64,000 nucleotides of DNA from Yersinia similis (GTDB lineage: Bacteria; Pseudomonadota; Gammaproteobacteria; Enterobacterales; Enterobacteriaceae): assembly GCF_001053095.1 (NCBI RefSeq), contig NZ_CGBP01000007.1, forward strand, positions 62,001 to 126,000, written 5' to 3'. The translations under genes were made by a program, and so were the position numbers. The notes beneath the pieces are model-generated. The model made no database searches. It saw nothing but the letters and a program-made list of their open reading frames with translations, and was not told the origin of the DNA. Below, piece by piece: positions 37,253 to 46,232 of this stretch (positions are counted from its first letter, which is position 1; every line of letters starts with the position of its first letter).

Positions 37253-39598
37253 ATGCATTCACACTCTGAGCATCAGAAATCAGTAGATACCAACAGTAAT
37301 TGTGGCTGTGGTCATACCCATGCCAAACATCAAACCGGTTGTAGCAATCTGGCTACTGCGGCTAATAGCGACGCCATCCGTCATGATGTAAGTGAACACT
37401 CACATCATGATGGAGAGAGTTGCAGTCATACTCATGCCGATGAGGCCGACGAAGAGAGTGATCGACTTGATACCGCGATTGTTAGCGGAACCCAACGTTT
37501 CAGTTGGCAAGTTAAAGGGATGGATTGCCCGAGCTGCGCCCGGAAAATTGAAAATGCGATCAGCGGACTTGATGGCGTCGAGAAGGTAAAAGTGCTGTTC
37601 ACCACCGAGAGATTGGTAGTAGATGCCCGTACCGATGTTCGTTCCCTCGTCCAGAAAGCCGTTATTGATACTGGATTTAGCCTGGTAAAGACCCAAACCG
37701 CTTCCGGGCAGAAAACCGTTGCCACGGAATCACGTTTTCGTGAATATTTGCCACTGGCATTATTAAGCACATTAATGCTTATCAGTTGGGGATTATCTCT
37801 CTTCAATCCTGAGATCAGCCAGATTGCGTTCACTATCACCACCATTGTTGGCTTGATCCCCTTTGTGATCAAATCCTGGAAACTTATTCGTTCAGGAACA
37901 CCTTTCGCCATTGAAACGTTGATGAGCGTCGCCGCTATCGGGGCAGTGTTTATTGGTGCAACCGCAGAAGCCGCCATGGTATTGCTGCTGTTTATGGTGG
38001 GTGAATTACTCGAGTCTTATGCAGTGAATCGTGCGCGGCGCGGTGTCACCGCACTGATGGCGCTGGTACCAGAAGAGGCATTACTGTTAAAGGATGGTAA
38101 ACGCATATTAGTTCCTGTCGCAAATTTACGCCCTGGGGATATTATCGAAATCCCACCGGGAGGCCGCCTGCCAGCCGATGCTGAACTACAGGCCACGTTT
38201 GCCAGCTTCGATGAAAGCGCCCTAACGGGTGAGTCCATCCCCGTTGAGCGCCAACAAGGCGAAAAAGTCGCCGCTGGCTGCCTGTCCGTTGATCGGGCAG
38301 TCGAAATGCGCGTGGTATCGGAACCGGGGAATAATGCCATCGACCGTATTCTGCAACTGATTGAGCTAGCAGAAGAGCGTCGTGCGCCAATTGAACGGTT
38401 TATTGACCGCTTCAGCCGTATATACACCCCAATAATTATACTGTTCTCCATACTGGTCATTCTGGTCCCACCATTAGTTTTCGCCGCGCCTTGGGAACCT
38501 TGGATTTACCGTGGCCTGACACTGTTGTTAATTGGTTGCCCGTGTGCGTTAGTGATTTCTACCCCTGCGGCGATTACCTCAGCACTGGCGGCGGCAACAC
38601 GGCGTGGGGCCTTAATCAAGGGCGGTGCGGCACTGGAACAACTGGGCCGTAGCCAAATCATTGCATTTGATAAAACGGGCACATTGACCGAGGGTAAACC
38701 AAAAGTCACTGACGTTCTGCCCATCTCAGGCATCAGTGAAACCCGGTTGCTCGCCTTGGCCGCGGCGGTAGAAGCGGGGTCACATCACCCCTTGGCCATC
38801 GCTATCATACAATGTGCTCAGCAAAATCAACGTGCTCAGCAAAATACGCCGATGCTGCCACTGGCTGAAGAACGCCGGGCGTTGGCGGGGGTCGGTATTG
38901 AAGGTGTGGTCAATGGCTTGATGGTCCGTGTCAGCGCCCCCAGCAAGTTGTCTCCGGCACTGCTGACCGATGAGTGGCAGGCACAGATTGACCAACTGGA
39001 GAGTAGTGGTAAGACAGCCGTTGTGGTCTTGGAGGATGAGAAATTCATCGGCTTACTGGCACTGCGTGACACATTGCGCACCGATGCCAAACAGGCGATT
39101 GATGCGTTGAAAACATTGGGGATTCAGGGTGTCATGCTAACGGGCGATAATCCACGTGCTGCCGCCGCCATTGCCGGTGAACTGGGGATTGATTACCGCG
39201 CCGGGTTACTGCCAGCCGATAAAGTACAGGCGGTGATGGCATTGAATGCATCGCAGCCGACGGTCATGGTAGGCGACGGCATTAATGATGCGCCAGCCAT
39301 GAAAGCATCCAGTATTGGGGTCGCGATGGGCAGCGGCACTGACGTTGCACTGGAGACCGCGGATGCTGCATTGACCCATAACCGGCTGACTGGACTGGCA
39401 GAGATTATTCTGCTCTCACGGGCGGCCAACGCGAATATTCGTCAAAACATTACTATCGCGCTGGGTTTGAAAGCTATCTTCCTGGTCACCACTCTGCTGG
39501 GTCTGACTGGCTTGTGGCTGGCAGTATTGGCAGATTCTGGCGCAACGGCACTGGTGACGGCGAATGCGTTAAGGTTGTTACGCAAGCGGGATGTTTAA
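37253..39598 (+). CDS. zntA: Zn(II)/Cd(II)/Pb(II)-exporting P-type ATPase
   Basis: A P1B-ATPase that exports zinc, cadmium and lead. The 781 residues begin with a His/Cys-rich tail (multiple HxH), then the HMA metal-binding CPSC (92-95), TGES, the membrane CPC site (429-431), the phosphorylated Asp473 in DKTGTLTEG, and VGDGINDAPA. It is slightly longer than E. coli ZntA because of the N-terminal metal-rich tail. Its stop codon lies in the first unit of a 16-bp tandem repeat. Controlled by the ZntR-like promoter upstream. Confidence 0.97.
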   Translation: MHSHSEHQKSVDTNSNCGCGHTHAKHQTGCSNLATAANSDAIRHDVSEHSHHDGESCSHTHADEADEESDRLDTAIVSGTQRFSWQVKGMDCPSCARKIENAISGLDGVEKVKVLFTTERLVVDARTDVRSLVQKAVIDTGFSLVKTQTASGQKTVATESRFREYLPLALLSTLMLISWGLSLFNPEISQIAFTITTIVGLIPFVIKSWKLIRSGTPFAIETLMSVAAIGAVFIGATAEAAMVLLLFMVGELLESYAVNRARRGVTALMALVPEEALLLKDGKRILVPVANLRPGDIIEIPPGGRLPADAELQATFASFDESALTGESIPVERQQGEKVAAGCLSVDRAVEMRVVSEPGNNAIDRILQLIELAEERRAPIERFIDRFSRIYTPIIILFSILVILVPPLVFAAPWEPWIYRGLTLLLIGCPCALVISTPAAITSALAAATRRGALIKGGAALEQLGRSQIIAFDKTGTLTEGKPKVTDVLPISGISETRLLALAAAVEAGSHHPLAIAIIQCAQQNQRAQQNTPMLPLAEERRALAGVGIEGVVNGLMVRVSAPSKLSPALLTDEWQAQIDQLESSGKTAVVVLEDEKFIGLLALRDTLRTDAKQAIDALKTLGIQGVMLTGDNPRAAAAIAGELGIDYRAGLLPADKVQAVMALNASQPTVMVGDGINDAPAMKASSIGVAMGSGTDVALETADAALTHNRLTGLAEIILLSRAANANIRQNITIALGLKAIFLVTTLLGLTGLWLAVLADSGATALVTANALRLLRKRDV

Positions 39599-39638
39599 TT
39601 AGCTGAATGTTTAATTAGTCGAATGTTTAATTAGCCAG
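39591..39638. repeat. 16-bp tandem repeat over the zntA stop
   Basis: Three units starting at 39591, 39607 and 39623 (ATGTTTAATTAG plus four variable bases). The zntA TAA (39596-39598) lies in the first unit. Confidence 0.85.
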
Positions 39639-39646
39639 ATACTGGA

Positions 39647-39901
39647 TTAACTGGCTGTTATTCCCTTCCTAACCAAATAGCGATAGGGGGTCTGTTTAGT
39701 CTCTTGCGCCAGTAGCTGGTGGTCCATAAAACGACAGAAACCCGGAATATCACGGGTGGTCGCGGGATCATCAGCGATAATCAGTAAGGTTTGGCCCTCT
39801 TCCATATGCCGGACCGCCTTACGAACCATCATAACCGGCTCTGGGCAGCGCAGGCCCAGAGCATCAAGGGTTTTATCCGGATTAGCAAAAATATCGGTCA
39901 T
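39647..39901 (-). CDS. tusA: Sulfur carrier protein TusA
   Basis: Carries sulfur as a persulfide on Cys19 ([13 protein letters not shown]) for 2-thiouridine modification of tRNA through TusBCD/E and MnmA. It has 84 residues and a single TusA/SirA domain, close to E. coli length. Position after zntA, on the opposite strand, matches E. coli. An 18-bp tandem repeat block lies 70-140 bp upstream of the start. Confidence 0.96.
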   Translation of the reverse strand: MTDIFANPDKTLDALGLRCPEPVMMVRKAVRHMEEGQTLLIIADDPATTRDIPGFCRFMDHQLLAQETKQTPYRYLVRKGITAS

Positions 39902-39955
39902 GGCGGTTCTCTTTTTCGGCAGTAAACAGTTCGATAGAAATATAAAATGTAAGCA

Positions 39956-40045
39956 AGCTTACGAAGGCGGTCAGTTTAACGAAAGCCAATGGTTTAACGA
40001 AAGCAAATAGTTTAATGAAGATAAATAGCTTAACGAAGGTAAAGA
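39956..40045. repeat. 18-bp tandem repeat upstream of tusA
   Basis: Four units starting at 39974, 39992, 40010 and 40028 (GTTTAACGAAAGCAAATA-like) and a degenerate fifth at 39956. They lie between divergent tusA and yhhQ. Confidence 0.85.
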
Positions 40046-40123
40046 ATTCACCTTGATCGTTCTCTCGTGTAAGCAACGCAATAATTTACGTTAAAACGCT
40101 ATCGTTTGCGCTAAAATTAACCG

Positions 40124-40151
40124 TTGCATTCGTTGCGCAAACGCGTATTAT
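40124..40151 (+). promoter_or_regulatory. Candidate yhhQ promoter
   Basis: TTGCAT (40124-40129) and TATTAT (40146-40151) separated by 16 bp. Transcription starting near 40158 would give a leader of about 65 nt containing the preQ1-like aptamer. Confidence 0.55.
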
Positions 40152-40184
40152 GCCGCCGCGTCGTAGGTCTTGCGACATATTTTG

Positions 40185-40216
40185 TTTGGGTTCCCTCACC
40201 CCAATAACCAAAAAGG
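40185..40216 (+). promoter_or_regulatory. preQ1-I riboswitch-like aptamer in the yhhQ leader
   Basis: P1 is TTGGG (40186-40190) with CCCAA (40200-40204). The cytosine before the 3' strand (40199) matches the preQ1-pairing base. A C-rich loop (40191-40198) can pair GG of the A-rich tail TAACCAAAAAGG (40205-40216). This layout parallels the Thermoanaerobacter preQ1-I aptamer. The tail is also the yhhQ Shine-Dalgarno, so ligand would block translation. YhhQ imports queuosine precursors, which fits. Confidence 0.72.
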
Positions 40217-40224
40217 TTACATTT

Positions 40225-40893
40225 ATGTTTTCGTTTACTGCCCAACAGCGGATGACCGCGTTGGTATGGCTATCGCTATTCCATATTGTCATCATTACCT
40301 CCAGTAACTACCTGGTGCAATTGCCGATCGCTATCTTCGGCTTTCATACCACCTGGGGGGCTTTTACCTTTCCATTTATCTTCTTAGCCACTGACCTGAC
40401 CGTGCGAATTTTTGGTGCCCCTTTGGCGCGCCGGATTATTCTTTCCGTTATGGTGCCCGCATTGTTGATTTCGTATCTGATATCAGCGCTGTTTTATCAG
40501 GGAAGCTGGCAGGGGTTCCCTGCGTTAACCAGTTTTAATCTGGTGGTTGCCCGTATCGCCGTCGCCAGTTTTATGGCCTATGTTCTTGGCCAAATTCTGG
40601 ATGTTCAGGTGTTTAACCGCCTACGTCAGCGTAATGCCTGGTGGGTTGCACCTACTGCAGCCATGTTCTTTGGCAATATCAGTGACACCATGGCATTCTT
40701 CTTTATTGCTTTCTATCGCAGTAGTGACCCATTCATGGCCGCACACTGGGTGGAAATTGCGTTAGTCGATTACAGCTTTAAGCTGTTAATTTGCATGTTG
40801 TTCTTCCTGCCAGCTTATGGCGTGATGCTAAATGTGTTGCTGAAGTACTTTGCCCGGCAGACGGGTCAGTCAGTGCTGGCAACTGAACGATAG
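40225..40893 (+). CDS. yhhQ: Queuosine precursor transporter
   Basis: An inner-membrane protein of 222 residues with about six segments, COG1738/VUT family. It imports preQ0/preQ1 for queuosine tRNA modification. FPFIFLATDLTVRIFG and GNISDTMAFF are family motifs. The start at 40225 follows AAAAGG by eight bases; a 25-codon longer frame lacks a ribosome-binding site. A riboswitch-like leader precedes it. Confidence 0.93.
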   Translation: MFSFTAQQRMTALVWLSLFHIVIITSSNYLVQLPIAIFGFHTTWGAFTFPFIFLATDLTVRIFGAPLARRIILSVMVPALLISYLISALFYQGSWQGFPALTSFNLVVARIAVASFMAYVLGQILDVQVFNRLRQRNAWWVAPTAAMFFGNISDTMAFFFIAFYRSSDPFMAAHWVEIALVDYSFKLLICMLFFLPAYGVMLNVLLKYFARQTGQSVLATER

Positions 40894-41023
40894 ATTGCTT
40901 TTAGCGCCTGAATGAGGTGCGATAGAATAACTTAGCAACTATTGATAAATTGTCAGCTGTTGATAAGTTATCGACAGCCGCCAGTGGCTCGAAAGGCATA
41001 ACACGTATGAATAAGGGACACTC

Positions 41024-41551
41024 ATGTACAAGAAAATAGCTCGATTTCTCGCCGTCGGCCTGCTGGTTGCAGGATTAAGCGCCTGTGATAGCAGTAGCGA
41101 TAACAACATGGGCCAGACCGTCAGCCTGTTAGATGGCAAAGTGACCTTTAACTTGCCAGCAGAACTATCAGACCAAAGCGGGAAGATGGGTAATCAAGCC
41201 AATAACATGCACGTTTACGCCAATAATACTGGCGATAAAGCAGTGATCGTCATTTTAGGTGAGGGCACCAATGAAAAGTTGGATGTGCTGACCAACCGTT
41301 TAGCAGAGCAACAGCGCGCCCGTGATGCAAACCTGCAAGTGGTGACCAACAAGACGATTAATATTAACGGGCAACCGTTCCAGCAACTAGACAGCATTAT
41401 TACCAGTAGCGGTCAAAAAGCGTACTCATCAATCGTCATGGGAACCGTCGGTAACCAATTAATGACATTACAGATTACGCTACCCGCCGAGAATCAGCAG
41501 CAAGCTCAAACCGAAGCTGAATCCATTATCAGTACGTTGAAACTGAAATAA
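41024..41551 (+). CDS. dcrB: DcrB family lipoprotein
   Basis: A 175-residue periplasmic lipoprotein related to E. coli DcrB, which is needed for phage C1 and C6 infection and supports envelope lipoprotein maturation. The signal MYKKIARFLAVGLLVAG is followed by the lipobox LSAC. AGGGA precedes the ATG. It follows yhhQ as in E. coli and ends at a strong terminator. Confidence 0.9.
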   Translation: MYKKIARFLAVGLLVAGLSACDSSSDNNMGQTVSLLDGKVTFNLPAELSDQSGKMGNQANNMHVYANNTGDKAVIVILGEGTNEKLDVLTNRLAEQQRARDANLQVVTNKTININGQPFQQLDSIITSSGQKAYSSIVMGTVGNQLMTLQITLPAENQQQAQTEAESIISTLKLK

Positions 41552-41561
41552 TCTGTCCCAG

Positions 41562-41593
41562 CAGAGCGCGGTTCACCCGCGCTCTGTTTTATT
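41562..41593. terminator. Terminator between dcrB and glpC
   Basis: CAGAGCGCGG (41562-41571) pairs with CCGCGCTCTG (41577-41586), followed by TTTTATT. It terminates dcrB and may also affect convergent glpC. Confidence 0.88.
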
Positions 41594-41640
41594 GGCTTAC
41601 TCGGCTTTATTGATTTCCTAAACAATAATTTTTACCCCCA

Positions 41641-42936
41641 TCAAGCCAATGCCCGCGCCAGTAAAGTAATCGGGTGCTCACATTTCTTACTGGTCGACAT
41701 TTCAATCTGCCATTTGCAGGTTTCGCAATCGGTAATCACCAAATCAACTCCGCTATCCTCAATTTGCTGGAACAACGATGCCCCAATCCCTTGCGATGTC
41801 GCGTAGTTTTCCGATTTAAAGCCATAAGTTCCGGCGATACCGCAACACTGAGAATCTAACACCACCAGCTCAATACCAGGTATACGTTGGATCAAAGCCA
41901 AGGTATAAGCCGTCCAGCCCATTTTCTCCATATGACAAGGTGTGTGATAGGCAATGCGCAATGGTGCTGCTTTTGATGCCAATAAGGGATTTAATGATAA
42001 TAAAGGCTTCAGAGGTAGTTCCCTCCCTTGATCCAATAAGCGGTAAAGGTAGCGAGTCGCCAACTCCACTTTATCGCGCACCGGGGTGGTATCCACATCC
42101 AACAAGTGAGGATACTCATCCCGCAGGGTGAATGTACAACTTGAGGAAGTGGCGACTACCGGAATATCACGACCAATGACCGTGTCGGTGAGTGATTCCA
42201 GATTTACCCGTGCCTGCTTTTTCGCCTGCTCAATAAAGCCATTCACAATCAGTGGGACACCACAGCATTTTTCACGTTTCAACAACTGCACACCAATATT
42301 CATCGCATTGAAAACGCTGACTAAATCCTTGCCCAATTGTGGGTGGTTATAGTTGACGAAACAGCCATGAAAAAATGCAACTTGCTCAGTATATTGCTGC
42401 TGTTTTTCTGCCTGTTTACGATACCAACGGCGAAAGGTACCAAATGAATATTTTGGTAATTCACGCCGATGATCAATTTTCAGCGCTTTATCCAACAGTA
42501 CCCGAACGGGTTTCAACCCCGTCACCGCATTGATCACCGGTGCAAACGGTGTCGAAAGCGTGCCCATGATGTCGGTATGACTGAGGATGGCATCGCGTAA
42601 TTTGGGTTTGTTAGTGCTATGGCTGGCTTTCGCCCGTTGGATAATATCGCCAATTTTGACATCTGACGGGCAAGCCACTTCACAACGTTTACAGTTAGTA
42701 CAATATTTCAGCGCATCATCGTACAGTGCCGGATCTTTCAGACGCAGGCGTTCACCATCCGGTCCGGCTTGTTTCGGCCCTGGATAGAGTGGATTAACCT
42801 TTGCCACCGGGCAATAGGTCGTACAGACCGTACATTTGATACAGCTTTCGAAGCTATTATCTCGCTTGAGACGGCGATCGCCCACCATCGTGTCATCCTG
42901 TACGGGGCTAGCGTCATGCTTTGACAACCACGTCAT
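41641..42936 (-). CDS. glpC: Anaerobic glycerol-3-phosphate dehydrogenase subunit C
   Basis: The iron-sulfur membrane-anchoring subunit that passes electrons from GlpAB to quinone. The 431 residues have two 4Fe-4S motifs (CIKCTVCTTYCP, CTNCKRCEVACP) and two CCG domains (EKCCGVPL, SQCCGIAGTYG). It is about 35 residues longer than E. coli GlpC, partly at the N-terminus; the four-base overlap with glpB supports this start. Last gene of glpACB. Confidence 0.95.
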   Translation of the reverse strand: MTWLSKHDASPVQDDTMVGDRRLKRDNSFESCIKCTVCTTYCPVAKVNPLYPGPKQAGPDGERLRLKDPALYDDALKYCTNCKRCEVACPSDVKIGDIIQRAKASHSTNKPKLRDAILSHTDIMGTLSTPFAPVINAVTGLKPVRVLLDKALKIDHRRELPKYSFGTFRRWYRKQAEKQQQYTEQVAFFHGCFVNYNHPQLGKDLVSVFNAMNIGVQLLKREKCCGVPLIVNGFIEQAKKQARVNLESLTDTVIGRDIPVVATSSSCTFTLRDEYPHLLDVDTTPVRDKVELATRYLYRLLDQGRELPLKPLLSLNPLLASKAAPLRIAYHTPCHMEKMGWTAYTLALIQRIPGIELVVLDSQCCGIAGTYGFKSENYATSQGIGASLFQQIEDSGVDLVITDCETCKWQIEMSTSKKCEHPITLLARALA

Positions 42937-44207
42937 AATGTCACCTCCATCGCGCTAATAATCTGTTCAGCAACAAACAAAGCACTGGTCAGTGAAACAC
43001 CCGCGCCACAACCTTGTTGAAGCGGATCATACCCCCCCAGCACAGCACCGATGGCATGTAGATTCTCTAGGGCGACACCGCCACGCAGCGGCCGCAAATG
43101 GTTATCCGTGTTAACACCAAACTTCAGATAAGGCTGCGGTGCAAACATATTGCTGTGGCTCCAATCTGCACGGTGAGGCAGCGATAAAATATCCAGGTCC
43201 AGTATCGGTTCATAGATTTGATCAAAGGTGGCAACCAGCCCATTACTGAAGAAACTGCCACTGGCCAGTACCATCTGTGCTGCTCGCAAAGGAATATCAC
43301 CGTGGTTGCGGCTATACAGGCCGGTGACCCGGTTATCGACCAATTCAGCCCGCACGACCGCATCACCGGGCATGACTAAGCCCCCCAATTGTTGGAAGCG
43401 ATGGCGCAGTGCCTGATGTAAGCGCATCCCCAACAATGAAGGAGGTAATGTCGGCAACAGTTGAATAGGTTTCCCGACCACGGCGCGTAGGGCATCTAAC
43501 GGAGCAGACTTATCCAGCCCGATACAAGCAGGTAATAAAATTATGTCAGCGGTAGGTGACAGGCGGGATAACTCATCCGCCAAGGGTTGTAGATTTTCCG
43601 GCAGATCCAGTATTCGAGCGATGTTTACCGCTCTGAATTCGCTCGGATTATCCCGCAACCGATCCAGCGCCGGTAAATGTAAATAATCTGCCGTCGCATC
43701 AATGCCCTGATCCTGTAAGGAACTCGCAACCATCTGTGGTTGAAAATCGAGAAAGCCTTCAATACCAATCACAGCCACACGTTGCCACGGCAGCGGGCCA
43801 TTTAACGGTGCAACCGGGATGTCCGCCAGGCTCAACCATGTTGGACGGTAGCTACCCAATGGCGTCAGACGTAAATGGTTTTCGGCGCTACTCCCAACGA
43901 TATCCAGACCGCACCGCCGTAATAGAGCTTCTGCTTCCTGCACCAACTCATCCAATTGCTTGATATGCCGCATTTTACTGTAAGGATGTTCAGGGGCTAA
44001 TTCAGCTAATGCACTGAGTGCCGATAACGGCTGGTTGACCGCCCGCCCATCGGGCAATTTAGCCAAGAGATCCAGAGAGCCAGAGGAAAAATGCAGTGCA
44101 TTTTGTCCAGCACTGACAATCGCGCAATATTTACCTTGTTCAGCCAAACGAATACCGCAGGCTAACCCGGCCAATCCACCACCAATGATGATCACATCAA
44201 ATTTCAT
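42933..44207 (-). CDS. glpB: Anaerobic glycerol-3-phosphate dehydrogenase subunit B
   Basis: The flavin subunit of the anaerobic dehydrogenase. The 424 residues have MKFDVIIIGGGLAGLACGIR and the C-terminal GGYDPLQQGCGAGVSLTSAL. The start was chosen after GGAGAAAC, giving the same N-terminus as E. coli. It overlaps glpA by 11 bases and glpC by four. Confidence 0.95.
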   Translation of the reverse strand: MKFDVIIIGGGLAGLACGIRLAEQGKYCAIVSAGQNALHFSSGSLDLLAKLPDGRAVNQPLSALSALAELAPEHPYSKMRHIKQLDELVQEAEALLRRCGLDIVGSSAENHLRLTPLGSYRPTWLSLADIPVAPLNGPLPWQRVAVIGIEGFLDFQPQMVASSLQDQGIDATADYLHLPALDRLRDNPSEFRAVNIARILDLPENLQPLADELSRLSPTADIILLPACIGLDKSAPLDALRAVVGKPIQLLPTLPPSLLGMRLHQALRHRFQQLGGLVMPGDAVVRAELVDNRVTGLYSRNHGDIPLRAAQMVLASGSFFSNGLVATFDQIYEPILDLDILSLPHRADWSHSNMFAPQPYLKFGVNTDNHLRPLRGGVALENLHAIGAVLGGYDPLQQGCGAGVSLTSALFVAEQIISAMEVTL

Positions 44208-45852
44208 CGTGTTTCTCCTGCGCATTCACTGCGGCTGGAGTCTCATCCAAACCACAGAGCCCCTGATAGACCCACTGGGTAAACTCACTCTCACGCAATG
44301 CATCACCCCAAGCTATTGGGCGTACACCTTTCCAGCGCTCGTTGAGAAATTGTGTCAGTTGCTCACGGGATTGCTGCGGGGTGGTCACCTTAAAGCGGCT
44401 GAGTAGACCCGCAGCACGGCACGCGCACAGTTCTCCCTGGCAAGTGCCCATACCCACACGGGTACGACGACGTAAATCCAGCAGGTTATTGACGGATAAA
44501 GATTCAACCGCGTAGCGAACTTCACCGGCGGTGACCGCCTCGCATTCACACACCAAACTGTTATCTAGCCGATTTCCGGCCAACAACTGCGTGGCGCGAT
44601 CACCATGGCGATAAACCGCCGAGCCGCGAATACTGGCAGGCAAGGAGATCACTTTGCTTAAGGTCTGTTCTGCGGATTGCCGTGAGCCGGGTAATGGCAC
44701 TTGTGCTGTGGTACAAGCGGCGCTGATACCCAACTTTTCGCACACTTTATCGGTTGCCCATTCCGCCATCAGCCGGTAGGTCATCAGTTTGCCGCCGGTA
44801 ATCGTGATAAAGCCGTCCAACCCATCCCGGCTGGCATGATCCAGTAGTACGATGCCACGGCTGACATTGCGCCCTGATGGATCATCATCGCTGGCAACCA
44901 GTGGCCTCACTCCTGCGTAGGCACGTAAAATACGGGTTTGCGCCAGTTGGGGAGAAAGTTTGGCACCTTCACGAATTAAGGTATCCACCTCTTGTGCCGT
45001 TACTACCATATTGTCTATCTGATCGTAATCGATGTGGGTTGAAGTGGTACCGATCAACGAAATGGTATCGCCTGGCACCAAAATGTCGGCATCCGCAGGC
45101 TTACGGCAACGGTTGATCACCATGTTATTGATCCGATGCCCGAGGATTAGCAGCGCCCCTTTGGCGGGGAACATGCGGATACGCAAATCGGCATATTCAG
45201 CAATATGTTGTCCCCAAATCCCGGCGGCATTCACCACAATCTGCGCATGAATGTCGTATTTTCGCTGATTTTTATGGTCGAAAACGCGCACACCGTTGAT
45301 TCGGGAACTCTGCCGCAACAAACCGATAACTTCATGATATGTCAGAATATTCGCACCATGCTCTTGGGCATCCAACATGTTGGCAGCGGTTAAACGGAAA
45401 GGATCGACAGTGCCATCAGGTACCCGAACCGCTGCAATCAGTGCGGGATTGACGGCAGGCTCCAGACGCAGTGCCTGTTCGGGGTCAATGGCTTCAGCCT
45501 CAATACCTGCATCCCGACAGCGGGCGATAAATTGCTGCTGATATGCCAGAGAGTCCTCCGGCAAGGTGATAAATAAGCCATCAGTTTGTTCAATGCAATG
45601 GCGAGCAATCCGTTTGAGAATGCGGTTTTCTTCGATGCACTCACGGGCTGACTCACCGTCGGTTACCGCATAGCGAGCGCCACTGTGCAAGAGGCCATGA
45701 TTACGCCCCGTGGCCCCGGTAGCGATGTCATGCCGTTCCAATAAAATACAAGCCAAACCACGGCGGGCGCAGTCGCGAGCGATTCCGGCACCGGTTGCTC
45801 CGCCACCGATAATGATGACATCCGTTTCTATATAAGGAGAACTGTTCGTCAT
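44197..45852 (-). CDS. glpA: Anaerobic glycerol-3-phosphate dehydrogenase subunit A
   Basis: The catalytic FAD subunit that oxidises glycerol-3-phosphate to dihydroxyacetone phosphate. It has 551 residues with DVIIIGGGATGAGIARDCAR, then the C-terminal BFD-like [2Fe-2S] domain, VCECEAVTAGEVRYAVES and MGTCQGELCACR. First gene of glpACB, divergent from glpTQ across a shared CRP/GlpR control region. Confidence 0.97.
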   Translation of the reverse strand: MTNSSPYIETDVIIIGGGATGAGIARDCARRGLACILLERHDIATGATGRNHGLLHSGARYAVTDGESARECIEENRILKRIARHCIEQTDGLFITLPEDSLAYQQQFIARCRDAGIEAEAIDPEQALRLEPAVNPALIAAVRVPDGTVDPFRLTAANMLDAQEHGANILTYHEVIGLLRQSSRINGVRVFDHKNQRKYDIHAQIVVNAAGIWGQHIAEYADLRIRMFPAKGALLILGHRINNMVINRCRKPADADILVPGDTISLIGTTSTHIDYDQIDNMVVTAQEVDTLIREGAKLSPQLAQTRILRAYAGVRPLVASDDDPSGRNVSRGIVLLDHASRDGLDGFITITGGKLMTYRLMAEWATDKVCEKLGISAACTTAQVPLPGSRQSAEQTLSKVISLPASIRGSAVYRHGDRATQLLAGNRLDNSLVCECEAVTAGEVRYAVESLSVNNLLDLRRRTRVGMGTCQGELCACRAAGLLSRFKVTTPQQSREQLTQFLNERWKGVRPIAWGDALRESEFTQWVYQGLCGLDETPAAVNAQEKHDEI

Positions 45853-45925
45853 GAAAGACCCCAGATTATCAGACAGCCGCCTGCTGGCGAGTTATATCCC
45901 TATTGAGCCACAGTCTTTATAGGCA

Positions 45926-45943
45926 TTGTTTGATAAGGAACAA
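45926..45943. promoter_or_regulatory. GlpR-like operator, glpA side
   Basis: TTGTTTGATAAGGAACAA matches the GlpR consensus ATGTTCGATAACGAACAT at 14 of 18 positions. It is about 75 bp upstream of the glpA start. Confidence 0.55.
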
Positions 45944-45988
45944 AAACGAACCAAAAACGAAAACAACATGGTGTTTAAAAGCCATGAT

Positions 45989-46004
45989 TGTGATCAAAGT
46001 CACA
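45989..46004. promoter_or_regulatory. CRP site in the glpA-glpT region
   Basis: TGTGATCAAAGTCACA is a perfect TGTGA-N6-TCACA palindrome, about midway between the divergent starts. Confidence 0.82.
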
Positions 46005-46125
46005 GGTGATTTGTTATTACTTGTTTCAAAATATCGAATAATCGCCCAAAATTGCCGCCGATTTCATAAAAGTGTAACAATTGCGCCATCACTCACAGAT
46101 AAAGCAACCAATGTTATCTAGCATG

Positions 46126-46143
46126 ACGCTCGTTATGGAACAT
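46126..46143. promoter_or_regulatory. GlpR-like operator, glpT side
   Basis: On the minus strand ATGTTCCATAACGAGCGT matches the GlpR consensus at 15 of 18 positions. It is about 90 bp upstream of the glpT start. Confidence 0.62.
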
Positions 46144-46232
46144 AAACGACAGCTAGTTAACTGTTTAACCACCGGGTAGATACCAGGCTATACCGGAGTC
46201 AGAAAACAATAAAACGCCATCGGAGGCATAAC

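Larger units (their letters stand above)
45853..46232. other. Divergent glpACB / glpTQ control region
   Basis: A 380-bp gene-free region between glpA and glpT. It holds one perfect CRP site and two GlpR-like operators, one near each promoter (listed separately), plus repeated AAAAACGAA half-site-like words around 45943-45963. The glpT ribosome-binding site CGGAGG precedes its ATG. Confidence 0.7.

Noticed and set aside
39882-40076. 64-codon minus-strand frame with FVKL-type repeats upstream of tusA
   Set aside because: The peptide repeat is just the 18-bp DNA repeat translated, and the frame overlaps the tusA start.
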